DNA of 64,000 nt from Chlorocebus sabaeus (taxonomy: Eukaryota > Chordata > Mammalia > Primates > Cercopithecidae). Each line of letters opens with the position of its first letter. Position 1 is the first letter of the stretch. Made by a program: the position numbers and the translations under genes. Shown piece after piece: positions 11,799 through 23,009 of the stretch. The notes under the pieces were generated by a model that searched no databases, was not told the origin of the DNA, and saw nothing but the letters and a program-made list of their open reading frames with translations. Location: the NCBI RefSeq assembly GCF_047675955.1, contig NC_132910.1:114001143-114065142 (forward strand), read 5' to 3'.

Positions 11799-12280
11799 TC
11801 TGTAGCTTGCAAAAAATGTATTATAACTTTATGATTACTTTCATAAATTACACTTATTTGATTATAATGTGAATTTTTCTTTCAAATTGGATTAATAATT
11901 TGGGATTATTTAAAAGGCTAAACCAGAGTTTCTCAAATGTTTAATGGAACACTGGTTTCTCATACAGTTTGTAGGTACAATGTTTCAACAAAAATTATTA
12001 TAGTAGAATACATTTGGAAGTCATTGACTTAAATAAAGTAAAATGTGTTTATTTGCTAGAGAACGTCTTAGAGCCTTTAATATACAAATGCATAGTATGA
12101 ATTGATAAGAGGGTATATAGTACTTTTTAAAGTTATTTGACTATAGATCTTTTATTTTTCTGGCACAACTAGAATTGTTAGCGGTCGGAGAATACTCTAA
12201 GGAAACTGTTAGTTTATGAAGCTTGTTCTTAGGTTCCTTATGACTCCACCATTCAAATGTTTCTTGAAGATATCATAAAG
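11799..12280. other. AT-rich DNA, possible hAT-type relic
   Basis: 'ccagagtttctcaaatgttta' near 11929 followed by 'tggaacactggtttctc' resembles the end of a Charlie/MER-type hAT element. No partner inverted repeat was found, so the call is tentative. Confidence 0.25.
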
Positions 12281-12617
12281 GGCTGGTTGCAGTGGCTCAT
12301 ACCTGTAATCCCAACACTTTGGGAGGCTGAGGTGGGTGAATCATGAGGTCAAGGGTTCAAGACCAGCCTGGCCAGCATGGTGAGACCCTGTCTCTACCAA
12401 AAATACAAAAAATAGCCTGGCATGTTGGTGTGCACCTGTAATTCCAGGTACTAGAGAGGCTGAGGCAGGAGTATCAGTTGAACCCAGGAGGTGGAGGTTG
12501 CAGTGAGCCCAGATCGTGCCACTGCACTCCAGTCTGGGAGACAGAGCAAGACTGTGTCTCAAACAAACAAACAAACAAAAAACTACAAAACAAACAAATA
12601 AACAAACAAAAAAAAAC
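12281..12617 (+). mobile_element. AluS-type SINE with (CAAA) tail
   Basis: Full-length Alu from ggctggttgcagtggctcat, with 'agaccagcctggccagcat' in the left arm and 'gcactccagtctgggagac' before the tail. The tail has drifted into caaa/aaac repeats (12559-12616). Confidence 0.92.
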
Positions 12618-12805
12618 TTAAAGAACCAAACCCAATCCAAGACCATTCAGATTCCAGATAAAAAAGCTGCAGGAAGGCAACTTGTGTATATGGTTTGTGG
12701 TCAAAAGTTCTCTGAAATGGAATTAAAAGAAAAGAGACATTGTTCTAGTGAACAGCTTACAAACCAAGAAGATGGAGCCATCAGTGAAAAAAAATAGTGC
12801 AGTTC

Positions 12806-14818
12806 CTGGAAGTCCACGTCAGAGCAATCAGACAAGAGAAAATATAGGGCATCCAAATCAGTAAAGAGGAAGTCAAACTGTCTCTGTTTGCCAATGATAT
12901 GATTTTTTACCTAGAAAACCCTAACTACTCATCCAAGAAGCTCCTAGAACTGATAGGTAAATTTATTAAAGTTTCGATATACAAAGTACACAAATCAGTA
13001 GCATTGCTATACACCAATAATGACCAAACTGAGAATTAAATCAAGAACTCAATCTCCCTTAAAATAACTGCAAAAAATCAATAAATGATATACATAGGAA
13101 TATACCTAAACAAAGAGATGAAAGACCTCTAAAAGGAAAACTACAAAACACTGCTGAGAGAAATCATATACAACACAAACAAATGGAAATACATCCCATG
13201 CTCATGGATGGGTGGAATTGATATTGTGAAAATGACCATACTGCCAGAAACAATCTACAAATTCAATGCAATTCCCAACAAAATATCACCATCATTCTTC
13301 ACAGAACTAGAAAACGAAATCCTAAAATTCATATGAAACCAACAAAGAGCCCACATAGCCAAAGCAAGACTAAGCAAAAAGAGCAAATGTGGAGGCATCA
13401 CATTACTCAACTTCAAACTATACTACCAGGCTATGGTCACCTTGTATGCTCAAAACAACATGGTACTGGCATCAAAACAGGCACATAGATCAATGGAACA
13501 GAATAGAGAACCCAGAAATAAACCTAAATATTTACAGTCAACTGATCTTCAACAAAACAAACAAAAAACAGAAAGTGGGGAAAGGATGCCCTATTCAACA
13601 AATGGAACTAGGATAATTGGCAAGCCACATGTAGAAGAATGAAACTGAATCCTCATCTCTAACCTTATATTAAAATCAACTCAAGATAGATTAGACTTAA
13701 ATCTAACTTCTGAATCCATAAAAATTCTAGAAGATAGCATTAGAAAAACCTTTCTAGACATTGGCTTAGGCAAAGATTGACCAGGAACCCAAAAGCAAAT
13801 GTAACAAAAACAAAGATAAATAGATGGGACTTAATTAAACTAGAAAACTTCCGCATAGCAAAAGAAATACACAGCAGAATAAACAGATGATCCACAGAGT
13901 GGGAGAAAATCTTTGCCAACTATGCATCCGACAAAGGACTAATATCCAGAATCTACAATTGACTCAAACAAATCAGTAAGTAAAAAACAAACAATCCTAT
14001 CAAAAAGTGGGCTAAGGAAATGAATAGACAATTCTCAAAAGAAAATATATAAATGACCAACAAACATATGAAAAAGTGTTCAACATCACTAATGATCAGG
14101 GAAATGAAAATCAAAACAACATTGTGATACCACTTTACTCCTGCAGGAATGACCATAATTTAAAAATAAAAAAATAGATGTTTCTGTGTAGGTGGTGAAA
14201 AGGGAACACTTTTACACTGTTGGTGGAAATGTAAACTAGTACAACCACCATGGAAAGCAGTGTGGAGATTCCTTAAAGAACTAAAAGTAGATCTACCATT
14301 TGATCCAGCAAACTCACTACTGGTTATCTCTCCAGAGGAAAATAAGTCATTATATGAAAAAGACACTAACACATACATGTTTATAGCAGCACAATTAGCA
14401 ATTGCAAAAATATGGAACCAGCCCAATGCCCATCAATCGATGAGTGGATAAAGAAAATGTGATATATGTAGCATGGAACACTATTCATCCATAAAAAAAT
14501 GAAATAATGGCATTCACAGCAACCTGGATAGAGTAGAAAACCATTATTCTTAGTACCAAACATCATATGTGCTCACTTATAAGTGGGAACTAAGCTATGA
14601 GGACTCTAAGGAATAAGAATGATACAATGGACTTTGAGGATTCAGGGGGAAGTGTGGGCAGGGTGAGGGATAAAAGACTAACATTGGGTACACTGTACAC
14701 TACTTGGGTGATGGGTGCACCAAAATGCCAGAAATCACCACTAAAGAACTTATGTAACCAAACACCACATGTTCCCCCAAAACCTATTGAAATATAAAAA
14801 TAAGAAAAATAAAAATAA
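12806..14818 (+). mobile_element. 5'-truncated L1, ORF2 C-terminus to 3' end
   Basis: Sense L1 from within ORF2 ('cagagcaatcagacaagag', 12822) through the C-terminal region ('aacaacatggtactggcatc', 13454) to the 3' UTR ('tgatgggtgcaccaaaatgc', 14709) and an A-rich tail (about 14795-14818). The end sequence suggests an L1PB/L1MA-age element. ORF2 is broken by stops and frameshifts into pieces under 90 codons. The tail abuts an LTR-like sequence, so the L1 may have landed in it. Confidence 0.92.
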
Positions 14819-14856
14819 AGAATACTGAAATCCAGAGAAGAAAAGGAAGTTTTGGC

Positions 14857-14864
14857 TTTTATAG
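14857..14864 (-). promoter_or_regulatory. TATA-like box of the candidate LTR
   Basis: The plus strand reads cttttata, so the minus strand reads tataaaag. It sits about 65 bases downstream (minus sense) of the nearest CCAAT motif. Activity is not implied. Confidence 0.4.
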
Positions 14865-15169
14865 AGAAAGTTCCCACCCAGCTTCCCAATCAGATTGAAA
14901 AATGAAAAATTCAAAGATCCCATTTCTAATTGGTTGACACAGTTGAGTTCTGATTACTCAATACAGTTGATCCCTGATTGGTTGTTATAGCTAAGAACTA
15001 AGCATTGATTTGTTGATATAACTGACCCCTGATTGGCCAGAGCAGATGAGCTCTGATTGGTTGGTTCCTGTGAGCTCTGAATGTTCCAAAGTTAAACAGA
15101 GGTGTGGATTTTGGGGGAATGCAGAGTGTGACACCCCTAGTAAGAAAATGGCTACTTGGCTCTATTTTA

Positions 15170-15474
15170 CTATTTTATTTTATTTGTTTTTTGAGACAAG
15201 GTCTCATTCTGTCATCCAGGCCGCAGTGCAATGGTGAGAATGTAGCTCACTGCAGCCTTAAATACCTGAGCTGAAGGCATCCTCACACCTCATCTTCTGA
15301 AGTAGCTAGGAATAGAGGCACACTCCACCAACCCCAGATAATTTTACATTTTTTGTAGAGACAGAGTCTTGTTATGCTGCCCATGCTGATCTCAAATTTT
15401 GGCCTCAAGTAATACTCCTGCCTCGACTTCTCAAACCTCTAGGATTACAGGTATGAGCCACCACCAAGCTCAGC
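15170..15474 (-). mobile_element. AluJ SINE
   Basis: Strongly diverged antisense Alu. A perfect 10-bp duplication, ctctatttta, lies at 15160-15169 and 15475-15484, and the host LTR sequence continues on both sides. Confidence 0.92.
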
Positions 15475-15859
15475 CTCTATTTTAAATTTAGATCTAGTTA
15501 GCCACTTGAAATCCTTCTTGAAGGATTGGCTCTTCTGGGTTCATATTTGCTCACAGGTTGATCAGTTGTAATATATAAATTACAACAGAAAGTTAATTTT
15601 CCTTTTCCTCCTATCATGTGAAATAGGGCTGCTACTGATATAACCAGTTATGAATGCGTGTTTCAATATTGTCAAATTTGTTTCCTCCAAAAGAAAAGAT
15701 TTGCATTGACTAGTCACTGAAGGTTGTCAATGCCAATCTTAAGGATAATGAATATTTACTATCTTTTAGAAAACAGAACTTTCCTTCTTTTTTAAATATT
15801 GTAAATTTCGTGTTAAATCAGACCACTAAAGTACCTTAAAAATAATATTAATAGCTAAC

Positions 15860-16080
15860 ATTACTCTGAGCTAAGCACAGTTTAAATATATTTACTGCTT
15901 TAAATGTATTAATTTATTTAACCCTTGTAACTGCCCTACAAGAAAGCACTTATATTGTTCCCATTTAATAAATTATAAAGAGATATTTTAAAACTTTTTT
16001 TTCTAGATAATACCACACATGGGAACACAGGGACCAAATTTAAACCCAGGTTCCAGGTCATTCTTAATCAGTGAGGCATA
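15860..16080 (-). repeat. MIR SINE, antisense
   Basis: Antisense MIR order: 'gctaagcacagtttaaatat', 'taatttatttaacccttgta', 'cccatttaataaattataaa', 'taaacccaggttccaggtc'. The last block carries the complement of the tRNA-derived box B region. Confidence 0.75.
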
Positions 16081-16256
16081 ATACTCTGAAAATGTACCAT
16101 TTTTCTTGCTCAAATTCTTTCCTCAGGGGCCCCAGGAAGGTCATGCCTACAAGCCATAACATTTTTGCTAAACAGGTCTTTTTGACTCAGTCTATTGTGG
16201 CTTACTTTATGACCTGACTCCAGCATGTCATTGTACAGTAAATAAATAGTCAGACA

Positions 16257-16930
16257 TGAGCAGGGCAGGAAGAGAGCTCCCCCACATCCACCAGGAATGT
16301 CAGGTGACCATCAGGTGATGGTCAGGCAATTGTTAAACTCTCTCTAAAATAATAATTGGTCACAGTCAGCGCCAGGGAAAGGCAGTCTCCCAGTAGATAG
16401 AAAACACCCAAAACTGGTGATCAGCAGTTTCCCAATAAGATCTCAGAAGTTGAGTGAGTGGGCTTAAGCATGCACACTAAGAGGCAAAATGGCAGAGTTT
16501 AACTGGTATATAACCTTCTGGGAACACTCAACTGGTAAGGGAAAGACACTTGAAGTGAGTATGTGTACAAATTCAGTAAACATATTGTCCATGTGGCCCC
16601 TCTTAAGTGTTGGCAGGCCACAGTGTATGTAGACAGTAAACCCCAAGGGAAGAATCAGGACAGAAGAGATGCAACCTCTAGAAGCTTGCCAACGTATAAA
16701 ACCTCAAGTCAAAGGTGAAACCATACACTTGAACCTCTCCAGTCATCTGCTTGGCCCCCTTCCAAGTGTGCTTTATTTCCTTTCATTTCTGCTCTGAAAC
16801 TTTTGAGTAAACTTCCACTCCTGCCTGAAAACGTACCTTGGTCTCTCCTTCTACCTTCTGCCCCTTGGTCAAATTCTTTCTTTTGAAAAAATATTTTGTC
16901 AGAGTGTGGTTTTCTTGTCATCAGCTAACA
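16257..16930 (+). mobile_element. Solo ERV1-type LTR
   Basis: It runs from tgagcagggcagg to cagctaaca (TG...CA). U3 carries 'aataattggtcacagtcag', a TATA motif (tataaaa, 16695-16701) lies about 100 bases before 'gagtaaacttccactcctgc' (a mutated polyadenylation signal), and a U5-like tail follows. I associate this LTR with the LTR8-like group but am not certain. No internal sequence and no clear 4-bp duplication were seen. Confidence 0.6.
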
Positions 16931-17141
16931 TGGAGAAATAGCTTCTTAGATTCATTTGGAAACTATCTCAGAGAACTATGTCTAGAAAGATCTTATTTGC
17001 TTCAAACTTTATAAATTGTCATTATTATGATATAAAAATGACTGAATAGTGGTAATTTCATATGCTTGACCTCATAGCAAATAAAACTAGTATGATGCCA
17101 ATGTAGTTGAGTATTTATTGAGCACATATCACATGTCAGGG

Positions 17142-17464
17142 TTTTTTTTTGTTTGTTTTTTGGTTTTTGTTTTTTTTTTTTGAGACAGAGTCTCGCTCTG
17201 TCGCCCAGGCTGGAGTGCAGTGGCGCGATCTCTCCTCACTACAAGCTCCGCCTCCTGGGTTCACGCCATTCTCCTGTCTCAGTCTCCACAGTAGCTGGGA
17301 CTACAGGCACCTGCCACCATGCCTGGCTAATTTTTTGTATTTTTAGTTGAGACGGAGTTTCACTGTGTTAGCCAGGATGGTCTCAATCTCCTGACCTCAG
17401 GCTCTCCACCTGCCTTGGCCTTCCAAAGTCGTGGGATTACAGGCATGAGCCACCGTGCCCGACC
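17142..17464 (-). mobile_element. AluY SINE
   Basis: Antisense Alu with poly-T start and Y-type arms ('tcacgccattctcctg', 'gttagccaggatggtctc'). The short duplication gtcagg lies at 17135-17140 and 17465-17470, inside the older L2. Confidence 0.94.
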
Positions 17465-17580
17465 GTCAGGCTTTTTTTATATCTAGAAGCTGCAGATACA
17501 CAAGTGAGTAAAAAATCTTGGCTCTTACTAAAAAAATCAATTAAATTAGCAAAAAATTGAATGCCTAATTACAAACTGAA

Positions 17581-17961
17581 TGATGTGGTTTGTCTCTGTG
17601 TCCCCACCCAAATCTCATGTTGGATTGTAATTCCCAGTGTTGGAGGAGTGGCCTAATGGGAGGTGATTGGATCATGAGGTCAGATTTCCCCCTTGCTGTT
17701 CTCATGATAGTGAGTTCTTATGAGATCTGATTGTTTGAAAGTGTGTAGCACTTCCTCCTTCACTCTCTGTCTTTCTGGTCCAGTCACGTAAGATGTGCCA
17801 GCTTTGCCTTCAACTTCCACTACGATTGTAAGTTTTCTGAGGCCTCCCCAGCTATGCTTCCTGTATAGTTGGTGGAACTGGGAGTCAATTAAACCTCTTT
17901 TCTTTGTAAATTACCCAGTCTCAGGTAGTTCTTTACAGCAGTGTGAGAAGAGACTAATACA
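17581..17961 (+). mobile_element. MST/THE1-class MaLR solo LTR
   Basis: It begins tgatgtggtttgtctctgtg and ends agactaataca, with the MaLR hallmarks 'cccacccaaatctcatgttg' and 'attacccagtctcaggta'. A perfect 5-bp duplication, ctgaa, lies at 17576-17580 and 17962-17966, as expected for ERVL-MaLR integration. The internal region is absent. Confidence 0.95.
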
Positions 17962-18211
17962 CTGAACTAAATGCTAAGAAGCAAGAGAAGCTGAAACAGA
18001 GTTTGCAAAGGGACCTGATTGATTCTGGGAATGAGATTAAGAAAATTTACCTGAGGGGGAGAAACTTGAGTTGAAACCCGAAGGTTGAATAAGAATGAAT
18101 AAAGGAAAGGATAGAGAGGATGGAAAGGAAAGAAAGGGAAGGGAAAAGAAGAGAAAGGAAGTTTAGGTTAAAAAAAAATGTAAGGGACATAGTAAGGAAT
18201 AAAAATAAGAG

Positions 18212-18213
18212 AT

Positions 18214-18256
<43 letters not shown>

Positions 18257-18707
18257 TCTAGAGCCAGAGTCTCACTCTGTTGCCCAGGCTGGAGTGCAGT
18301 GGTGTGATCACAGCTCACTGCAGCCTCAACCTCCCAGGCTCAGGCGATCCTCCTGCCTCAGCCTCCAGACTATCTGGAACTACAGGGAAATGCCACTGGC
18401 AAGAAGCCCCAGCAGGATTGAAGCTGCTCCTTTGAATTTGCTGCTCCTTTGAATTTGAAGCTGCTCCTTTGAATTTCATGAAATTCATCATGAAAATATC
18501 ACCTCAGGGCTGATAACAAGTGGCTTCAACCTCTGTCTTTAAATTTACAGTTTAATCACACCTGGCTAATTTTTTGCATTTTGTAGAGACAGGGTTTTGC
18601 CATGTTGCCCAGGCTGGTCTCTAACTCCTGAGTTCAAATTATCCACCTGCCTCAGCCTCCCAAAGTGCTAGGATTACATTACAGATGTCAGCCACCATGC
18701 CCAGCCC
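18212..18707 (-). mobile_element. Alu with (TTTA)n tail and an internal foreign insert
   Basis: An antisense Alu starts with about 11 ttta units (18212-18257), proceeds normally to 'ggaactacagggaaatgccac', and resumes at 'cacctggctaattttttgc'. About 160 non-Alu bases separate the two halves. The end also has a small internal duplication (ggattacattacag). The age is J or early S. Confidence 0.9.
18397..18556. other. Non-Alu insert with a triplicated 17-mer
   Basis: Inside the Alu, three copies of gctgctcctttgaattt lie at 18423-18439, 18440-18456 and 18460-18476. They are followed by a dyad, ttcatga...tcatgaa (about 18475-18495), and 60 bases matching no family I know. The flanking cac (before and after) could be a short duplication or microhomology. 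It has no poly-A and no transposon ends. Confidence 0.75.
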
Positions 18708-19202
18708 AAATGGAGAGTTTTAGGTAGTAAAGAAAGGCTTTCCAGGTGGAACCAATAACACCTGAAAGATATGAGTTCAGGAAAATACGTGTTGTGTTTG
18801 TGAGATTGAAAAAAGAGTACCATTTCTGAAGTGTGGTAAACTTTCAGAGAGGAAAAATGGGGCTAAAACCTGGGAGTTTATCACAAAAGTAGTGGGAAAC
18901 TACTAAAAAGAGTTAGGGAATGGAGTGATATAATTAAATGCTTATTTTTGCTACATTATGTATGGGTGGGTCTTATAAAACAGACTCTGATGTCCATCAG
19001 AGTATTATCACAAAGATTAATTCCGTTCCTGAGCAAGGACTCATAGAAATGACTAAAACTGTATCTTAAACTAAAATTGGATTGTCCATAAATCTTTGAA
19101 TTCATTTTAGTAGTACATTTGTTCCAGTTTCTATAAAATAAGCATGTATATGATACACAATGATCAAGGTATTACAAATTACATTAAAGAATAGATTTTT
19201 AG

Positions 19203-19619
19203 TCCAGGTGCTGGGGCTCACACCTTTCATCCCAGAAGTTTCAGAGACCAAGGCGGGCAGATCACCTAAGGTCAGGAATTCGAGACCAGCCTGGCCAACA
19301 TGGTGCAACCCCATCTCTACTAAAAATACAATTAGCCTGGCATGGTGGCACATGCCTGTAGTCCCAGCTACTTGGGAGGCTGAGGGCAGGAGAATCACTT
19401 GAACCTGGGAGGTGGAGGTTGCAGTGAGCTGAGATCGTGCCGCTGCTCTCTCACCTGGGTGACAGAGAGAGATTCCGAGAAAGAAAGAGAGAAAGGGAGA
19501 AAGAGAAAGGGAGGGAGGGAGGGAGGGAGGGAAGGAAGGAAGGAAGGAAGGAAGGAAGGAAGGAAGGAAGGAAGGAAGGAAGGAAGGAAGGAAGGAAGGA
19601 GAAAGAGAAAGAAGAAAAA
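19203..19619 (+). mobile_element. Alu whose tail became a GGAA microsatellite
   Basis: S-type Alu body to about 19473, then a 145-base purine tail: gaaa units, five ggga units, about 18 ggaa units, then gaaagag. A perfect 13-bp duplication (aatagatttttag) lies at 19190-19202 and 19620-19632, so the whole purine tract is part of the insertion. Confidence 0.95.
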
Positions 19620-19632
19620 AATAGATTTTTAG

Positions 19633-20359
19633 AAGATAAAATTATGACTCTCATACAAATGTAACACATGTCAAATATTTTAACCCATTAACTAATGTTG
19701 AAATTAGTAAGATGCTACAATCAGTTTTAAACATACATAGGCAAAGAAGAATTGCTGAAATACATTTACAAATAGAGGAGGAATGGGTCTATTCACAAGC
19801 TATAATCAGTTCCATTTTACCTATCACAGTTAACTTATGTTTCTGTGGGGAAGAATCTTTGCATTGTTATTAGTTACCCACATGTATATGGTTGTAAAAT
19901 ACCAAAAGCACATTGAAAGCATGAGAAAACCTAAAAGGCTATGCTAGGGAGAAATATTTTTTGTCAATTTCAAAGTCTTTCAGAACTTTTTTCCTCCAGC
20001 TATACACACACACACACACACACACACACATAATTAATGTACAGAGTACACATATAAAATATGTATATATATAATTTATATATATATATACACACACACA
20101 CACACATTTTATGGTCTATAAAAAGGTTATTCTAATACTGTTCTAAAAAAAATGCTGCTCTACCTTATGATAGATTTGACCTAAAATGAATGCCCTTATT
20201 TCTGGCAAAGCTCTATGGAGAAGTTCTTTAATCTTGACGGAGGTCATCATCAGAACCTGTGATTCTAGACAGATTTTAGTCTTTTGAGACCCTGGGCAGG
20301 GAATCCAGTCATGCCACATAGGCCTTCTGACCGATGGAAAATGTAAAATAAAAAAGCTG
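19633..20359. other. No gene or family beyond the CA/TA repeat
   Basis: Apart from the dinucleotide repeat at 20003-20105, nothing recognisable. Confidence 0.45.
20003..20105. repeat. (CA)n/(TA)n microsatellite
   Basis: (CA)14 at 20003-20030, an AT-rich interval, then (TA) and (CA) runs to about 20105. Confidence 0.95.
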
Positions 20360-20660
20360 CTAAGTTTGTGGTTGATTTCTACACAGAATAATAAACCAAT
20401 AATACATGTTGTATGATTTCATTTGTATAGAGGTCTAATCTAGGCAAAATTGAGCTATGCTGTTAGACGTTAAGGTAGTGACTATCTCTGGCAAGTAGGA
20501 AGAGAGTAAAAATTCGATAGGGCCATGAGGAGGCTTCTAAAATCTGACAATTCTTTTTGTTGATCTAGGCAGGTGTGCTCACTTTGTGGAAATTCATTAA
20601 GTTCTTCACTTAGGATTTGGGTATTTACCTGCATGTATAGTTCAATAAAATATTGTTGAT
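20360..20660 (+). mobile_element. L1M 3' UTR fragment
   Basis: 'tgtatgatttcatttgtata', 'aggcaaaattgagctatgct' and 'agtgactatctctggcaag' correspond to the older L1M 3' region (gattccatttatatgaa, aggcaaaactaatctatg, agtggttacctctgg). It ends 'gttcaataaaatattgttg'. Confidence 0.6.
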
Positions 20661-20804
20661 AAAAGATAGTTTTGCTCTCATATGAGTTTATATTTCTGAT
20701 TCCACTGCCAAAAATACATCTAATAATATCAACAGACATTGAGTCTTTATTATTTGTCAGGCATGGTTCTGAGGGCTTCCTGTGAATTAACATGCTTTTA
20801 CATT

Positions 20805-20975
20805 TTAATTTTTGATTTTAGCACACTTTTTATTATAGAAAGTTGTTAATTTGATATAGTCAAATGTAAAAATATTTGCCCTTTGGGGTATACTGTATCT
20901 TGCCTAAGAAATCTTTCTCTACCCTGTTACGCTTTTATTATTGTTTTTAATGTTTCCTCCAATATCTTATTTTTA
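20805..20975 (-). mobile_element. Possible older L1M fragment
   Basis: 'ttgcctaagaaatctttctc' with the preceding 'gccctttggggtatactg' resembles antisense L1M. It is short and diverged, and a younger L1 end abuts it. Confidence 0.35.
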
Positions 20976-21490
20976 CTTTTTATTTCCATAGGTTTCTGGG
21001 GAACAGGTGGTGTTTGGTTACATAAGTAAGTTCTTTAGTGGTGATGTATGAGATTTGGTACACCTATCACCCAAGCAGTATACACTGTACCCAATTTGTA
21101 GTCTTTTATCTATCCCTCTCCCGCGTGCTTCCGCCATCAAAGTCCCCGAAGTCCATTGTATCATTCTTATGCCTTTGTGTCCTCATAGCTTAGCTCCCAC
21201 TTATGTGTGAGAACATACAATCTTTGGTTTTCCATTCCTTAGTTACTTAGAATAATGATCTGTGATTCCATCCAGGTTGCTGCAAATGCCATTATTTCAT
21301 TCCTTTTTACGGCTGAGTAGTATTCCATGGTAATATTTTATCTACTTCTTGATTGATGGGCACTTGGACTGGTTCCATAGTTTTTCAATTTTGAACTGTG
21401 CTGCTATAAACATGTGTGTGCAAGTATCTTTTTCATATAATGACTTCTTTTCCTCTGGGTAGATACCCAGTTGTTACTGCATCATACTTT
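20976..21490 (-). mobile_element. L1 3' end, antisense, about 0.5 kb
   Basis: Antisense of an L1PB/L1MA-type 3' end: 'ggggaacaggtggtgtttgg', 'tcacccaagcagtatacact', 'tgctataaacatgtgtgtgc' and 'ctgggtagatacccagttg'. It is 5'-truncated and noncoding. It is the same age class as the larger copy at 12.8 kb. Confidence 0.9.
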
Positions 21491-22469
21491 TAAAGTTAAA
21501 TCAACACCAAATTGATTAAACTGCTTTCAGGTACAAGTAAAGTGTTTCCTACACATAATGATTAATTTAATATACTCTATTTTTAATAGATTAGTGCAAA
21601 GTCTTTGAAGTGTGTGAAAAACAGTTTCTTCTTTCAGAAAGATACTCATAACCAAAGAACATTTTATTAATTATACTGAGCCTGTTTTCTCCATTCATTT
21701 TTGATAAGCGACACCACTTCTCAGTCCTAACATATAAGGACTCCACTTTAAGACTAATGTTGGCTATAAGAAAAATGGAACATTTTCTTATTAGAATTTT
21801 AAAACTCTAGGCTATATAGAGAAATTTTATTCACAATTCTCTAACAAGCCTCACTTATAAACTCATGATTCCTCAGGCCAACCATTCATGCTATGTGGCT
21901 CCAGCTTATACTAAAATGAAAACAAAAGCTGACTTATACTTTAAAAATTATTCAGTAATATAGTCCTGAAATTATCTTTAAACAATCACTTGTAAGTGCA
22001 TAGTGCATAATAAACAAAACATAAAGTGGTGATTTCTGAATGAACTCTGACGTTGGGCTCTATAATAATTTATTTCTTATTCATAAATACCTTAAAATCA
22101 AGTCATTCTTAATTATATGGTACAGAAAGAATGGAGATGTTTAAGAAAAAACTCTTACGTATAGACAGTGTGCATCAACTTTCACTAGTAAAATGTTAAT
22201 GTCATTTAAATATAACAATAAACTATTTAAGAATTGTATAGTAATAATGAAGTATATGACCATTCCCAAAGATGTTTTGAAGACTGTTCCTACTGTAGAA
22301 CAAGGAAGAGAAAATAAATCTATAAACATAAGAGGAAGAAATGCTTTTATTTATTATAGTTTCCATGTAAACATGTTAAAAGTTTTTATTTTCCTATGAG
22401 ACCATTTTACCATCTGTAAGTCTTTCTTTGCATGAATGACAAATATTTGTTCTAAGTAGTTGTTATTGT
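21491..22469. other. No recognisable feature
   Basis: AT-rich. Two overlapping opposite-strand frames near 22.2 kb have no family resemblance. Confidence 0.45.
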
Positions 22470-22980
22470 TTACCTAAAAGGAAGAAGCCAAGGCAAAATT
22501 AATAGGTATAGCATTTATTTGGGCCAAGGCTGAGGATCACAACCTGGAAGCACAGATTTAAGTTGCCCTTAATGTACACTCTGGTTAATAGCAGTTACAA
22601 GTAGATTTTTAAAAGGAAACAAAAGGAGGGGATGAGTAGTGGGCTCATATAAAATTCTTTGTCAAAAATTATCATTGGTTTATAGAAATAGCATTGATTA
22701 CTAATTGGCTATCCATTGTTAAGTTGCAGGGTATGGGTTATAGTATCCCAGTATGGCATTATTAGGTTACTTTATAGGTACTTGTAGCAATAGCAAGACT
22801 CTTGGAGAGATGAATGCATAGCTCAAAGTGGGGAGTATGGTGTGATAACTGTCTCATTTTAATGAGTCTCTGGGTCTAATAACTTGAAAGGGCTCACATT
22901 CCTCAGATGAAAGTTATTTTCTTTCCTCATTATTTTCTTGTTATGGTCTTAGTTTAAATCTCTCTCCTTTGTTATTTCAA
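22470..22980 (-). mobile_element. ERV LTR-like segment, family not assigned
   Basis: The plus strand carries gcatttatttgggcc, giving a minus-strand AATAAA at 22514-22519. 'gaggatcacaacctggaagc' and 'actctggttaatagcagtta' are blocks I associate with a repeated LTR. The ends are estimated and no duplication was identified. Confidence 0.45.
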
Positions 22981-23009
22981 AAATATTTAGTTATGTTTAC
23001 TTATGTTTT

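Larger units (their letters stand above)
14819..15620 (-). mobile_element. Candidate ERV LTR with repeated CCAAT boxes
   Basis: On the minus strand a TATA motif at 14857-14864 lies downstream of at least four CCAAT-type motifs (attgg on the plus strand near 14930, 14979, 15033 and 15057) spaced about 25-55 bases apart in a degenerate tandem array. This is the usual U3 promoter layout of ERV1 LTRs. It is split by an AluJ and probably cut short by the L1. The family is not identified and the ends are approximate. Confidence 0.45.
17105..18990 (-). mobile_element. L2 LINE, split by three insertions
   Basis: Antisense L2 blocks occur in the correct order: 'gtatttattgagcacatat' (17111), 'gcagatacacaagtgagta' (17492), 'acttgagttgaaacccgaag' (18065), 'tagtgggaaactactaaaaa' (18891) and 'ggagtgatataattaaatgc' (18921). 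AluY, an MST LTR and a (TTTA)-tailed Alu separate the blocks, giving a clear insertion history. Confidence 0.65.

Noticed and set aside
12341..12646. 101-codon minus-strand frame
   Set aside because: Antisense-Alu frame extended through the tail.
13389..13642. L1 ORF2 pieces as functional coding sequence
   Set aside because: Only 69-75 codons remain open. The element is 5'-truncated and broken.
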